Shown here: positions 23,538 to 32,066 of the stretch, piece after piece | How the letters are laid out: every line of letters begins with the position of its first letter | How positions within the stretch are numbered: the first letter of the stretch is position 1 | Notes under the pieces: model-generated | Database searches by the model: none | What the model was told of the DNA's origin: nothing | Seen by the model: the letters and a program-made list of their open reading frames with translations, nothing else | Source: Streptacidiphilus anmyonensis | GTDB taxonomy: Bacteria > Actinomycetota > Actinomycetes > Streptomycetales > Streptomycetaceae | Reading direction: 5' to 3' | Assembly: GCF_000787855.1 (NCBI RefSeq) | Contig: NZ_BBPQ01000007.1 | Coordinates: forward strand, 151,891-209,585 | Length of the DNA stretch: 57,695 bases | Program-made: the position numbers and the translations under genes

Positions 23538-24365
23538 TCAGACGGCGTGCAGGCCGTGCGCGGCGAAGACCGCTCGAGCGGCGGCTGTCTGGTCAGCGGT
23601 AGGCGTCGGGGTGTCTGCGAGGGTGAAGTCGAGGCCGAGGGCACGCCACTTCTCCGCGCCGAGCTTGTGGAAGGGCAATACGTCGACCCGGGTGATGTTG
23701 CCGAGGGACGCGGCGAACGACGCGACGCCCTCGATGTTCTCGGTGGCGTCGGTCAGGCCGGGGACGAGGACGAAGCGGATCCAGACCTCTGTGCCGAGGT
23801 CGGCCAGACGGCGGGCGAAGTCCAGCGTCGGAGCCAGTTCCTGGTGGGTCAGGTGCCGGTACAGCGCACGGTCCCAGGATTTGATGTCGAGCAGGACGAG
23901 GTCGGTGTCGGCGAGCAGCGCGTCCGTGGCGCGGTCGCCGAGGAAGCCGGAGGTGTCCAGCGCGGTGTGCAGGCCGAGTTCGTGCGTGAAGCGGTGCAGG
24001 AGCTCGCCGGTCAGGAGCGGCTGGAGCAGCGGTTCGCCGCCGCTGATGGTGGCACCGCCTTTACCGGCGCGGATGAACTGGACGTATTTCGCCGCCTCGC
24101 CGACGATCTCGTCGGCCGAGGTGCGGCGGCCGTCGCGCATGTGGCGCGTGTCCGGGTTGTGGCAGTACAGGCAGCGCAGCGGGCAGCCGGCGAGGAACGC
24201 GACGAAGCGGGTGCCGGGGCCGTCGACGCCCGTGGACAGATCCCACGAGTGGAGCATGCCGGTGACGGGGCGCCGGGTGGCGGCAGCCGCCGGGGTCGCG
24301 GCCGTCGTGCTGGACGCCGCCCCGGTGCCGTCTGCCGGACGGCCGTGGGGAAGGGGTTCGGACAT
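23538..24365 (-). CDS. pflA: Pyruvate formate-lyase activating enzyme (radical SAM)
   Basis: The 275-residue protein carries the radical-SAM cluster motif CPLRCLYC (CxxxCxxC) followed by HNPDT, a GGATISGGEPLLQP glycine motif, an LDTSGFLG strand and VLLDIKSWD, all characteristic of PflA. It generates the glycyl radical on pyruvate formate-lyase using a [4Fe-4S] cluster and SAM. An N-terminal extension of about 35 Ala/Thr-rich residues precedes the catalytic core. GGAGG lies 7 nt upstream of the ATG at 24365. It is the last gene of adhE-pflB-pflA, separated from pflB by 77 bp that include a hairpin. Confidence 0.95.
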   Translation of the reverse strand: MSEPLPHGRPADGTGAASSTTAATPAAAATRRPVTGMLHSWDLSTGVDGPGTRFVAFLAGCPLRCLYCHNPDTRHMRDGRRTSADEIVGEAAKYVQFIRAGKGGATISGGEPLLQPLLTGELLHRFTHELGLHTALDTSGFLGDRATDALLADTDLVLLDIKSWDRALYRHLTHQELAPTLDFARRLADLGTEVWIRFVLVPGLTDATENIEGVASFAASLGNITRVDVLPFHKLGAEKWRALGLDFTLADTPTPTADQTAAARAVFAAHGLHAV

Positions 24366-24387
24366 GGACTGCCTCCGGGAGAGGGCG

Positions 24388-24426
24388 GGTGCCGGCGCCG
24401 GTGGTCGGGGAAGGCGCGCCGGCACC
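24388..24426 (-). promoter_or_regulatory. Intercistronic hairpin between pflB and pflA
   Basis: GGTGCCGGCGC (24388-24398) is the exact reverse complement of GCGCCGGCACC (24416-24426), giving an 11-bp stem with a 17-nt loop. It begins 17 bp after the pflB stop and ends 23 nt before the pflA start. In this position it could partially terminate or stabilise the upstream mRNA, lowering activase relative to lyase. Confidence 0.5.
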
Positions 24427-24442
24427 ACGTCGGTGGTCGCGC

Positions 24443-26710
24443 CTACAGCGCGTCGTGGAAGGTGCGTCCGATCACGTCGAGCTGCTGCTCGCGGGTGAGG
24501 CGCACGAAGTTGACGGCGTAACCGCTCACCCGGATCGTCAGCTGCGGGTACTTCTCCGGGTGCTCCATGGCGTCCCGGAGTGTGGCCCGGTCCAGGACGT
24601 TGACGTTCATGTGGAACCCGCCGCAGGCGGTGTAGCCGTCCAGCACGCCCGCGAGGTTGGCGATGCGCTCCTGCTCGGTGCGGCCGAGCGCGTCGGGGGT
24701 GATGGTGTTGGTCAGGGAGATGCCGTCCTGGGCGTGCTCGTACGGGAGCTTGGCCACCGACAGGGCGCTGGCGACGTAGCCGTGGCGGTCGCGGCCGTTC
24801 ATGGGGTTGGCGCCGGGGGAGAAGGGCTCCCCGGCGCGGCGGCCGTCCGGGGTGGCCCCTGTCTTCCTGCCGTAGACGACGTTGGAGGTGATGGTGAGCA
24901 CGGACTGGGTGTGCCGGGCGCCCCGGTAGGTGGGGTGGCGGCGCACCTTGTCCATGAAGGTCTCCACGAGCCCGACCGCGATCTGGTCGGCGCGGTCGTC
25001 GTTGTTGCCGTAGGCCGGGTAGTCGCCCTCGACGACGAAGTCGACGGCCAGTCCGCGCCCGTCGCGTACGGGCCGGACCCTCGCGTACCTGATGGCCGAC
25101 AGCGAGTCGGCCGCGACCGCCAGTCCGGCGATGCCGCAGGCCATGGTGCGCTGGACGTCGCGGTCGTGCAGGGCCATCTCCAGACGCTCGTAGGCGTACT
25201 TGTCGTGCATGTAGTGGATGACGTTCAGCGCGTGGACGTACGTCTCGGCCAGCCAGTCCAGCTGCCGGTCGAAAGCGGCCGTCACCGCGTCGGTGTCGAG
25301 GGCCTCGCCGGCGAGGACGCCGGTGTCGGGGCCGACCTGGGCGCCGCTCACCTCGTCGCGGCCGCCGTTGATCGCGTAGAGGAGGGTCTTGGCGAGGTTG
25401 ACCCGGGCGCCGAAGAACTGCATCTGCTTCCCGACGGGCATCGCCGAGACGCAGCAGGCGATCGCGGTGTCGTCGCCGAAGCGCGGGCGCATGAGCTCGT
25501 CGGACTCGTACTGGATGCTGGAGGTGTCGATGGACGCCTTGGCGCAGAACTCCTTGAAGCCCCGCGGCAGCCGAGGAGACCAGAAGACCGTCAGGTTGGG
25601 CTCGGGGGCAGGGCCCAGGTTGTAGAGCGTCTGCAGGTAGCGGAACGAGGTGCGAGTGACCAGTGGCCGCCCGTCCTCGCCGATGCCGCCGATCGACTCG
25701 GTGACCCAGGTCGGGTCACCGGAGAACAGCTCGTCGTACTCCGGGGTACGCAGGAACCGCACGATGCGGAGCTTGATGACGAAGTCGTCGACCAGCTCCT
25801 GCGCCTCGGTCTCGGACAGCAGGCCGGCGTCCAGGTCACGCTGGAGGTAGACGTCGAGGAAGGTCGAGGTGCGGCCCAGCGACATGGCCGCGCCGTTCTG
25901 CTCCTTCACCGCCGCAAGGTAGGCGAAGTACAGCCACTGGAACGCGTCGCGGGCGGTGCGGGCCGGCCCGGAGACGTCGTGGCCGTAGCCGGCGGCCATC
26001 TGCTTCAGCTCGTCCAGCGCCCGGATCTGCTCGGCGAGTTCCTCGCGCTCCCGGATGACCTCCTCCAGCCGGGCGGGGTCGCCGGGAGGTGCGTCCAGCT
26101 CGGCCTTCTCCACCCGCTTGGCCTCGATCAGGCGGTCCACGCCGTAGAGTGCGACCCGGCGGTAGTCGCCGATGATCCGGCCGCGCCCGTAGGCGTCCGG
26201 CAGACCGGTGATCACGCCGGCCTTGCGCGCCGCGAGGATCGCGGGCGTGTAGGCGTCGAAGACGCCGTCGTTGTGGGTCCTGCGGTAGCGGGTGAAGACC
26301 TTCTCCAGGTCGGCCGGGACCGGGTAGCCGTAGGTGCGCAGGGCGCTCGCGACCATCCGCCAGCCCCCGTTCGGCATGATCGCCCGCTTCAGCGGGGCGT
26401 CGGTCTGCAGGCCGACGATCAACTCCCGCTCCCGGTCGATCCAGCCCGGCGCGTGCGCGGTGATGCCTGAAGGCACGTCGTACGCGACGTCGAGGACGCC
26501 CTTGGCGCGTTCCTCGGGGAAGAGCTCGGTGATCTGCCGCCAGACGGCCGTCGTGCGCTCGGTCGGTCCCGTCAGGAAGGCGCCGTCGCCCTCGTACGGC
26601 GTGTAGTTGTGCTGGATGAAGTCACGCACGTCGACCGCGTCGCGCCACAGGCCGCCCTTGAAGCCCTCCCAGGGGTTCCGTCCGGTCGTCTGCGTCTGCT
26701 GGACACTCAT
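24443..26710 (-). CDS. pflB: Pyruvate formate-lyase
   Basis: The 755-residue protein is full length for PflB. The catalytic Cys pair is Cys419-Cys420 in [13 protein letters not shown], and the radical-bearing glycine is Gly730 in RVSGYAVNF. It converts pyruvate and CoA to acetyl-CoA and formate under anoxia; the radical form is destroyed by oxygen. GGAG precedes the ATG. It lies 26 bp downstream of adhE in the same direction and upstream of pflA, forming a complete fermentation operon. Its presence in an actinomycete usually regarded as strictly aerobic is notable. Confidence 0.97.
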   Translation of the reverse strand: MSVQQTQTTGRNPWEGFKGGLWRDAVDVRDFIQHNYTPYEGDGAFLTGPTERTTAVWRQITELFPEERAKGVLDVAYDVPSGITAHAPGWIDRERELIVGLQTDAPLKRAIMPNGGWRMVASALRTYGYPVPADLEKVFTRYRRTHNDGVFDAYTPAILAARKAGVITGLPDAYGRGRIIGDYRRVALYGVDRLIEAKRVEKAELDAPPGDPARLEEVIREREELAEQIRALDELKQMAAGYGHDVSGPARTARDAFQWLYFAYLAAVKEQNGAAMSLGRTSTFLDVYLQRDLDAGLLSETEAQELVDDFVIKLRIVRFLRTPEYDELFSGDPTWVTESIGGIGEDGRPLVTRTSFRYLQTLYNLGPAPEPNLTVFWSPRLPRGFKEFCAKASIDTSSIQYESDELMRPRFGDDTAIACCVSAMPVGKQMQFFGARVNLAKTLLYAINGGRDEVSGAQVGPDTGVLAGEALDTDAVTAAFDRQLDWLAETYVHALNVIHYMHDKYAYERLEMALHDRDVQRTMACGIAGLAVAADSLSAIRYARVRPVRDGRGLAVDFVVEGDYPAYGNNDDRADQIAVGLVETFMDKVRRHPTYRGARHTQSVLTITSNVVYGRKTGATPDGRRAGEPFSPGANPMNGRDRHGYVASALSVAKLPYEHAQDGISLTNTITPDALGRTEQERIANLAGVLDGYTACGGFHMNVNVLDRATLRDAMEHPEKYPQLTIRVSGYAVNFVRLTREQQLDVIGRTFHDAL

Positions 26711-26736
26711 GTCTCCTGCTCCCGTTCCGTTGTCGC

Positions 26737-29451
26737 TCACGACTGGTCGCCGTGGTAGGCCTGGCGCATCAGCTGCTGCATGTCGGCGAGCATGGGCATG
26801 CGCGGGTTGGCCGGGGCGCACTGGTCCTCGTACGCGTTCATGGCCTGCTGCGGCAGAGCCTCCAGGAAGGCCGATTCGTCCACTCCCGCGTCGCTGAACG
26901 AGCGGGGAATGCCGACCCGGTCCCGCAGGTCCTCGACCGCGGCCGCCAGCGACTCGACGCCCTGCTCGGCGGTGGCGGCGGGCAGACCGAGCATGGCCGC
27001 GATCTGCCGGTAGCGCTCGGGTGCGATGTAGCTGCGGTACTTGGGCCAACTGGTGACCTTGGCCGGCGCGGAGCCGTTGTAGCGGATCACGTGCGGCAGC
27101 AGCAGGGCGTTGGTGCGGCCGTGGGCGATGTGGAAGGTCGCGCCGAGGGTGTGCGCCATCGCGTGCACCACGCCGAGGAAGGCGGAGCCGAACGCCATGC
27201 CGGCGATGGTCCCGGCGTTGTGCATCTTCTCCCGTGCGACGGGGTCGTGCTCTCCGTCGGTGACGGCCCGCTCCAGGTTCTCGAAGACCAGCCGGATGCC
27301 CTGGAGGGCGAGGCCGTCGGTGAAGTCGTTGGCGTAGACCGAGGCGTACGTCTCGATGCAGTGGGTCAGCGCGTCGAAGCCGGAGTCGGCGGTCACGTCC
27401 CTGGGCAGGTGCGTGGTCAGGGCCGGATCGACGATCGCGACGCTGGGTGTGAGCGCGTAGTCGGCCAGCGGGTACTTCTGTCCTGTCGCGGTGTCGGTGA
27501 TGACGGCGAACGGGGTGACCTCCGAGCCCGTGCCCGACGTGGTCGGGATGCACACCAGCTTCGCCTTCTCGCCCAGGTCGGGGAAGGTGAAGGCGCGCTT
27601 GCGGATGTCGAAGAACTTCTCCTTCAGGTCGGCGAACTCGACCTCCGGGTGTTCGTACATCAGCCACATCACCTTGGCGGCGTCCATCGGCGACCCGCCG
27701 CCGAGCGCGATGATCGTGTCCGGCTGGAAACCGCGCATGAGCTCGGCGCCCTTGCGTACGGTGTCGATGCTCGGGTTGGGCTCGACGTGGTCGACCACCC
27801 GCACCTCGACCGGTTCGCGGCGTCGGTCCAGCATGTTCCTGATCCGCTCCAGATGCCCGACCTCCACCATCGTCCTGTCCGTCACGATGACGATCCGGTG
27901 CGCGCGGGGCATGCTCGCCAGGTAGCGGATCGAGTCGCGTTCGAAGTAGATCTTCGGCGGGACCTTGAACCACTGCATGTTGGTGTTGCGCCGCCCGATC
28001 CGCTTGATGTTGATCAGGTTGACCGCCGAGACGTTCCCGGCGACGGAGTTGTGCCCGTAGCTGCCGCAGCCGAGCGTGAGCGAGGGCAGGAACGCGTTGT
28101 AGACGTCCCCGATGCCGCCCTGGGAGCTGGGGGCGTTCCAGATGATCCGGCACGCTTTCACCGCGTGCCCGAACTCCTCGGCGAACTCCGGGTCCTCGGT
28201 GTGCACCGCGGCCGAGTGGCCCAGACCGTTGAACTCCACCATCGAGCAGGCCAGTCGGACCGCCTGAGCGCGGTCGTCGGCGGTCAGCACGGCCAGCACC
28301 GGGCAGAGCTTCTCGCGGGTCAGGGGCTCACGGGGGCCGACACCGTCCACGTCCGCCAGGATCACCGAGGTGTCGGCCGGCACCTCGAAGCCGGCCGCCT
28401 CGGCGATCCGCGCGGCGGACCGGCCCACCGCCTCGCTGTTCAGCCGGTCGTCGGCGCAGTCCTTCCCCTCGCCCACCCCGAACAGGTACCGCTCCAGCAG
28501 CGCCTTCTCCTCGGCGCTCGCGTGGTGGGCCTTCAGCGCGCGGAACTCCCCGAGCGCGGTGTCGCGGATCTCCCTGTCCAGGATCACCGCCTGTTCGGAG
28601 GCGCAGATCATCCCGTTGTCGAACGACTTGGACAGCACGATGTCGTTCACGGCGCGCCGGACGTCCGCGCTGCGCTCGACGTACGCGGGCACGTTGCCGG
28701 CCCCGACGCCGAGCGCCGGCTTTCCGCAGCTGTACGCGGCCCTGACCATCGCGTTGCCGCCGGTCGCGAGAATGGTGGCCACGTCCGGATGGCGCATCAG
28801 CGCGTGGGTGGCCTCCATCGACGGTGCGTCGATCCACTGGATGCAGTGCTCGGGAGCGCCGGCGGCGATCGCGGCGTCCCGGACGATCCCTGCGGCCTCA
28901 GCCGAACAGCGCTGTGCCGAGGGGTGGAAGGCGAAGACGACCGGGTTGCGTGTCTTCAGTGCGAGCAGGCACTTGAAGATCGTCGTCGAGGTCGGATTGG
29001 TGACCGGGGTGATGCCCGCGACCACCCCGACGGGCTCGGCGATCTCCACGATGCCGTCGATCTCGTCCCGGCGCACCACCCCGACCGTCTTCGTCCGGGC
29101 CATCACGTGGGTGACGTTCTCGCAGGCGAAGACGTTCTTGACCGCCTTGTCCTCGAACACCCCCCGCCCGGTCTCCTCGACCGCCGACACCGCGAGCCCG
29201 GTGTGCGCGGCCAGCGCGGCCAGTGAGGCCTTCCTGACGATGTGGTCCACCTGCTCCTGGGTGAACGAGTCGTACGAGTCGAGGGCCGTCCGCGCGTCGC
29301 AGACCAGCGCGTCGACCTCGGCCTGTGCGTTCACGACGGCGCCGACGGACGGCGTGGTGCGTGCCACGGGTTCGGGCCGGTCGGCGGCCGAGGCGAAGGC
29401 CGCATCACCTTCTGGCCGCGTCAGCTCCAGCGTCTTCGAGCGGCGGGGCAT
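26737..29451 (-). CDS. adhE: Bifunctional aldehyde-alcohol dehydrogenase AdhE
   Basis: The 904-residue protein is a full-length AdhE with an extra N-terminal tail of about 40 residues. The acetaldehyde dehydrogenase half (about 45-470) has the catalytic Cys283 in [12 protein letters not shown] and the GAGNVPAYV loop. The iron-dependent alcohol dehydrogenase half (about 490-900) has [20 protein letters not shown] and the metal-binding His motifs in [20 protein letters not shown]. It reduces acetyl-CoA to ethanol and regenerates NAD+, pairing with PflB. It is the first gene of the operon. The upstream divergent region shared with a USP gene contains an OsdR-like box. Confidence 0.97.
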   Translation of the reverse strand: MPRRSKTLELTRPEGDAAFASAADRPEPVARTTPSVGAVVNAQAEVDALVCDARTALDSYDSFTQEQVDHIVRKASLAALAAHTGLAVSAVEETGRGVFEDKAVKNVFACENVTHVMARTKTVGVVRRDEIDGIVEIAEPVGVVAGITPVTNPTSTTIFKCLLALKTRNPVVFAFHPSAQRCSAEAAGIVRDAAIAAGAPEHCIQWIDAPSMEATHALMRHPDVATILATGGNAMVRAAYSCGKPALGVGAGNVPAYVERSADVRRAVNDIVLSKSFDNGMICASEQAVILDREIRDTALGEFRALKAHHASAEEKALLERYLFGVGEGKDCADDRLNSEAVGRSAARIAEAAGFEVPADTSVILADVDGVGPREPLTREKLCPVLAVLTADDRAQAVRLACSMVEFNGLGHSAAVHTEDPEFAEEFGHAVKACRIIWNAPSSQGGIGDVYNAFLPSLTLGCGSYGHNSVAGNVSAVNLINIKRIGRRNTNMQWFKVPPKIYFERDSIRYLASMPRAHRIVIVTDRTMVEVGHLERIRNMLDRRREPVEVRVVDHVEPNPSIDTVRKGAELMRGFQPDTIIALGGGSPMDAAKVMWLMYEHPEVEFADLKEKFFDIRKRAFTFPDLGEKAKLVCIPTTSGTGSEVTPFAVITDTATGQKYPLADYALTPSVAIVDPALTTHLPRDVTADSGFDALTHCIETYASVYANDFTDGLALQGIRLVFENLERAVTDGEHDPVAREKMHNAGTIAGMAFGSAFLGVVHAMAHTLGATFHIAHGRTNALLLPHVIRYNGSAPAKVTSWPKYRSYIAPERYRQIAAMLGLPAATAEQGVESLAAAVEDLRDRVGIPRSFSDAGVDESAFLEALPQQAMNAYEDQCAPANPRMPMLADMQQLMRQAYHGDQS

Positions 29452-29849
29452 GGTGGACCACCTTTCGGGTCGTCATCCGGTCTCAGGCGCGTCCGGGGGC
29501 CATCCGGCCTCCCCTGGGAGCCTCCCGCGTTCCTGCGGCGCGGAAGGCCGCCCATCGGGTCCTTGTTCCGGGGCCGACCGTCCCTCTTCCGACGGCCGAA
29601 CGGGACCGCGACGCATCGGCCCCAAGCGAGCGGTGCCGCCCTTCCGCGGCGCCGAACGCTTGTCCTCGCTGTGGTGCCGCGACCTGACGGCGCCTTGTCC
29701 TCGGGTTCGTCGTGTCGGCGGGCAGCCGCTGACAGCACCTGGAGCGGGGCTGATGGTCCCGGTACCGGTGCCCCTCACGGCCCTGCCGCCCGACCGGAAC
29801 GAGCAGACAGTCTGACGTCGGCAGAAATGAGTTCGAGAGGGGAACTGAC
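29452..29849. other. Divergent regulatory region between adhE and a universal stress protein gene
   Basis: This 398-bp region has no credible gene. It holds several operator-like elements: GGGCCG-AC-CGTCCC at 29571-29584 (five of six pairs) and half-sites around 29592-29603 (GGCCGAACGGGA), 29515 (GGCCTCCCC region) and 29746-29760 (GGGGCTGATGGTCCC). Such clustering suggests that several regulator dimers bind and activate both directions. Confidence 0.6.
29571..29584. promoter_or_regulatory. OsdR/DevR-like box in the adhE/USP divergent promoter
   Basis: GGGCCG-AC-CGTCCC, with one of six arm pairs mismatched. It lies 119 bp upstream of adhE and 265 bp upstream of the divergent USP gene, so adhE-pflB-pflA is the nearer target. 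Confidence 0.65.
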
Positions 29850-30305
29850 ATGACCCAGTCCGCACCGCAGCAGCGCTCGCGCATCGTCGTCGGAGTGGAC
29901 GGCTCCCCGTCCTCGCTCGACGCGCTGCGCTGGGCCGTCGGACAGGCACGGGCGACCGGTGCGGTGGTGGACGCGATCGCCACCTGGCAGCAGCCCGCCC
30001 TCGTCTACGGCCCCGGCTACTACGTGCCGCCGGTCGCCGACAGCGACCTCGACCAAGGCGTCGCCAAGGTCCTGAACGACAGCGTCGCGCAGGCCCTAGA
30101 CGGCGGCGTCGGAGTCGAGATCGACCAGCGGGTCGTCGAGGGGCATCCCGCGCAGGCGCTCCTGGAAGCCGCCCGGGGCGCGGCGCTGCTCGTGCTCGGC
30201 AATCGCGGCCACGGCGGTTTCGCCGGAGCACTGCTGGGCTCGGTCGGCCAGCACTGCGTCCAGCACGCGCCGTGCCCCGTGGTGATCGTCCGTCACGACA
30301 GCTGA
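29850..30305 (+). CDS. Single-domain universal stress protein (UspA family)
   Basis: The 151-residue protein has the full UspA fold: IVVGVDGSPSSLDALRWAVG at the start and LLVLGNRGHGGFAGALLGSV then QHCVQHAPCPVVIV at the end, giving the ATP-binding GxxGx9GS pattern. It should bind ATP and act in stress or dormancy. GAGAGGGGAAC precedes the ATG. It is the first gene of a two-gene unit with a CBS-BON gene 48 bp downstream and is divergent from adhE. Confidence 0.95.
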   Translation: MTQSAPQQRSRIVVGVDGSPSSLDALRWAVGQARATGAVVDAIATWQQPALVYGPGYYVPPVADSDLDQGVAKVLNDSVAQALDGGVGVEIDQRVVEGHPAQALLEAARGAALLVLGNRGHGGFAGALLGSVGQHCVQHAPCPVVIVRHDS

Positions 30306-30353
30306 GCCGGCACCGCATTCCGTGAAGAACGAGACCTGGAGAGGACCATCGAG

Positions 30354-31049
30354 ATGACGCTTCGTCACCGCCTGGTCGGGGAGCTCATGACCACCGATGT
30401 GGTGAGCGCCCGACCGGACACGCCGTTCAAGGACATCGCCCGGCTGCTGGCCTCCAACGACGTCAGCGCGCTGCCGGTCCTGGACGACCAGGACCGCCCC
30501 CTCGGCGTCGTCTCCGAAGCCGACCTGATGCGCCACCAGGCCGGTATGGACGACCCGGCCGGCCTGCTGCCGCCCGCCCACCTGGCGCCGCAGGAGCTGG
30601 TACGCAGCAACGGCAGGACGGCTCAGGAGCTGATGACTGCCCCGGCGTCGTGCGCCCGGCCGGAATGGACCGTCGTCGAGGGCGCTCGCGTCATGCACGA
30701 CAAGCACCTGAAGAGGCTGCCGGTCGTGGACGAGGCCGGCCGTCTAGTCGGAATCCTCAGCCGCAGCGACCTCCTGCGTGTCTTCCTGCGCCACGACCGG
30801 GCCATCGGCGAGGAAATCCGACAGGACATCATGGCCCGAACCCTGCAGCTGCCCTCCGGCGCGGCCCGCGTCGACGTCGTCGACGGCAACGTCACCCTCA
30901 CCGGCACCCTCGAACTGCGCAGCAGGCGAGAGGCCCTCGTCCGGTTGTGCCAGGGCGTCGACGGTGTGGTCCACGTGGCGGACCAGCTGGCCCACCGAAC
31001 CGACGACACCCCTGCTCCGCAGCGGGCCACAGCACACCCGGCGTCCTGA
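30354..31049 (+). CDS. CBS-CBS-BON protein
   Basis: The 231-residue protein has CBS1 (about 10-62: LMTTDVVSARPDTPFKDIAR, GVVSEADLM), CBS2 (about 90-145: ELMTAPASCARPEWTVVEGA, KRLPVVDEAGRLVGILSRSDLL) and BON (about 160-220: ARVDVVDGNVTLTGTLELRS). It is a close paralogue of the copies at 11728 and 19325. It lies 48 bp behind a USP gene in an apparent operon and ends before a strong terminator. Confidence 0.92.
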   Translation: MTLRHRLVGELMTTDVVSARPDTPFKDIARLLASNDVSALPVLDDQDRPLGVVSEADLMRHQAGMDDPAGLLPPAHLAPQELVRSNGRTAQELMTAPASCARPEWTVVEGARVMHDKHLKRLPVVDEAGRLVGILSRSDLLRVFLRHDRAIGEEIRQDIMARTLQLPSGAARVDVVDGNVTLTGTLELRSRREALVRLCQGVDGVVHVADQLAHRTDDTPAPQRATAHPAS

Positions 31050-31062
31050 CCGGACACGACGC

Positions 31063-31098
31063 GAGAGCGCCGCGCCACTTCCTGGCGGCGGCGCTCTC
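31063..31098. terminator. Bidirectional terminator between CBS-BON (+) and USP (-) genes
   Basis: GAGAGCGCCGCGCCA (31063-31077) pairs with TGGCGGCGGCGCTCTC (31083-31098) with one bulged base and a 5-nt loop. It is placed midway between two convergent genes. Confidence 0.88.
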
Positions 31099-31156
31099 AC
31101 GCTTGGTCGGGCCATCCATCAGCCTGTCGGGCGGATGTCGGGCGGATGAGGACGGG

Positions 31157-32011
31157 TCAGGCGTGCGGGACGACGGCGACGGCGCTGTGGCCGTAGTGGA
31201 TGGCCGCGTGGGCGGCGGGGCCGAGCGCGGAGACGGCGCGCTGCCGACGCCGGCCGAGGACCAGCAGCCCGGCGTGGTTCGCCTCGTCGACCAGGACGTG
31301 GGCGGCGCTGCCGGTGCGCACCTGGAAGTGCAGCCGCACCTGGGGGTACTTCTCCGCCACCGGGCGCACGAACTCGCGCAGCTTCCCTTCGACGTCCTCC
31401 CGCAGGGCGGTTCGCTCGGTCTCGCCGGGCGGGATCGGTTCGGCGGCCCACCACATCGACGGCAGCCAGGCGTGCACGATGCGCAGCGCCGTGCGGCGGC
31501 TCTCGGCCTCGGCGAGGGCGAACTCGATGACCGGTGCCCGCCCCTCACCGAGCTCCAGGCCCAGAACGACCTCGTGGCGCGGCAGGCGGGGGTCGGCGTG
31601 ATCGCGGACCAGGACGACGGGGTGTTCGGCCCGGGCCGCGACAGCCAGGGCGGTGGAACCCAGCAGCAGGCCGGCGAAGCCGCCGGTGCCCCGCGAGCCG
31701 AGGACGAGGGTGCTGCCGGGTTCGGCCGCGTGCAGGAGCTGGGTCGGCGCCTCGCCCGCGAGGAGCTCGCAGTCGACCCGGAGGCCCAGGTGCCGCGAGC
31801 GCAGGTCCTCGGCGGTCCGGGTCAGCAGGTCGACGGCCTCGTTCTGGAGCTGGACGTAGGCGTCCGGGACAGGCGTGCCCTCGCGGTGCGGGAAGTGGGC
31901 GAGGACCAGCCGCACCGGGGCCCCGGTGAGCGCGGCCTCGGTCGCGGCCCATTCGGCGGCGGCCAGGCTGGGCTTGGAGCCGTCGAAGCCGACGACCAGC
32001 GGGAGTGCCAT
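31157..32011 (-). CDS. Tandem-UspA universal stress protein
   Basis: The 284-residue protein has two UspA domains (about 1-140 and 147-283). The first has VVGFDGSKPSLAAAEWAATE and TLVLGSRGTGGFAGLLLGST (ATP loop intact). The second has VVLGLELGEGRAPVIEFALA and a degraded loop LLVLGRRRQRAVSALGPAAH. It lies 51 bp downstream of the GNAT-acyl-CoA ligase gene on the same strand and is probably co-transcribed. A perfect 16-bp palindrome separates the two. Confidence 0.93.
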   Translation of the reverse strand: MALPLVVGFDGSKPSLAAAEWAATEAALTGAPVRLVLAHFPHREGTPVPDAYVQLQNEAVDLLTRTAEDLRSRHLGLRVDCELLAGEAPTQLLHAAEPGSTLVLGSRGTGGFAGLLLGSTALAVAARAEHPVVLVRDHADPRLPRHEVVLGLELGEGRAPVIEFALAEAESRRTALRIVHAWLPSMWWAAEPIPPGETERTALREDVEGKLREFVRPVAEKYPQVRLHFQVRTGSAAHVLVDEANHAGLLVLGRRRQRAVSALGPAAHAAIHYGHSAVAVVPHA

Positions 32012-32050
32012 GACGGTGGAACCTTTCCGTGGAAGGGGGAGCGAGAGCCA

Positions 32051-32066
32051 CTGACCGTACGGTCAG
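32051..32066. promoter_or_regulatory. 16-bp perfect palindrome overlapping a stop codon
   Basis: CTGACCGTACGGTCAG is fully self-complementary. It covers the TGA stop of the GNAT-acyl-CoA ligase gene (32063-32065) and lies 40 bp before the USP start. It shares the inner GACCG-TA-CGGTC with the OsdR-type box but has T/A where G/C is expected at the outer arms. It could be a variant operator for the USP gene or a TetR-family operator. Confidence 0.5.

Noticed and set aside
24389-29226. Long plus-strand frames opposite pflB and adhE
   Set aside because: Antisense of two unmistakable enzymes; the plus frames have no recognisable fold.
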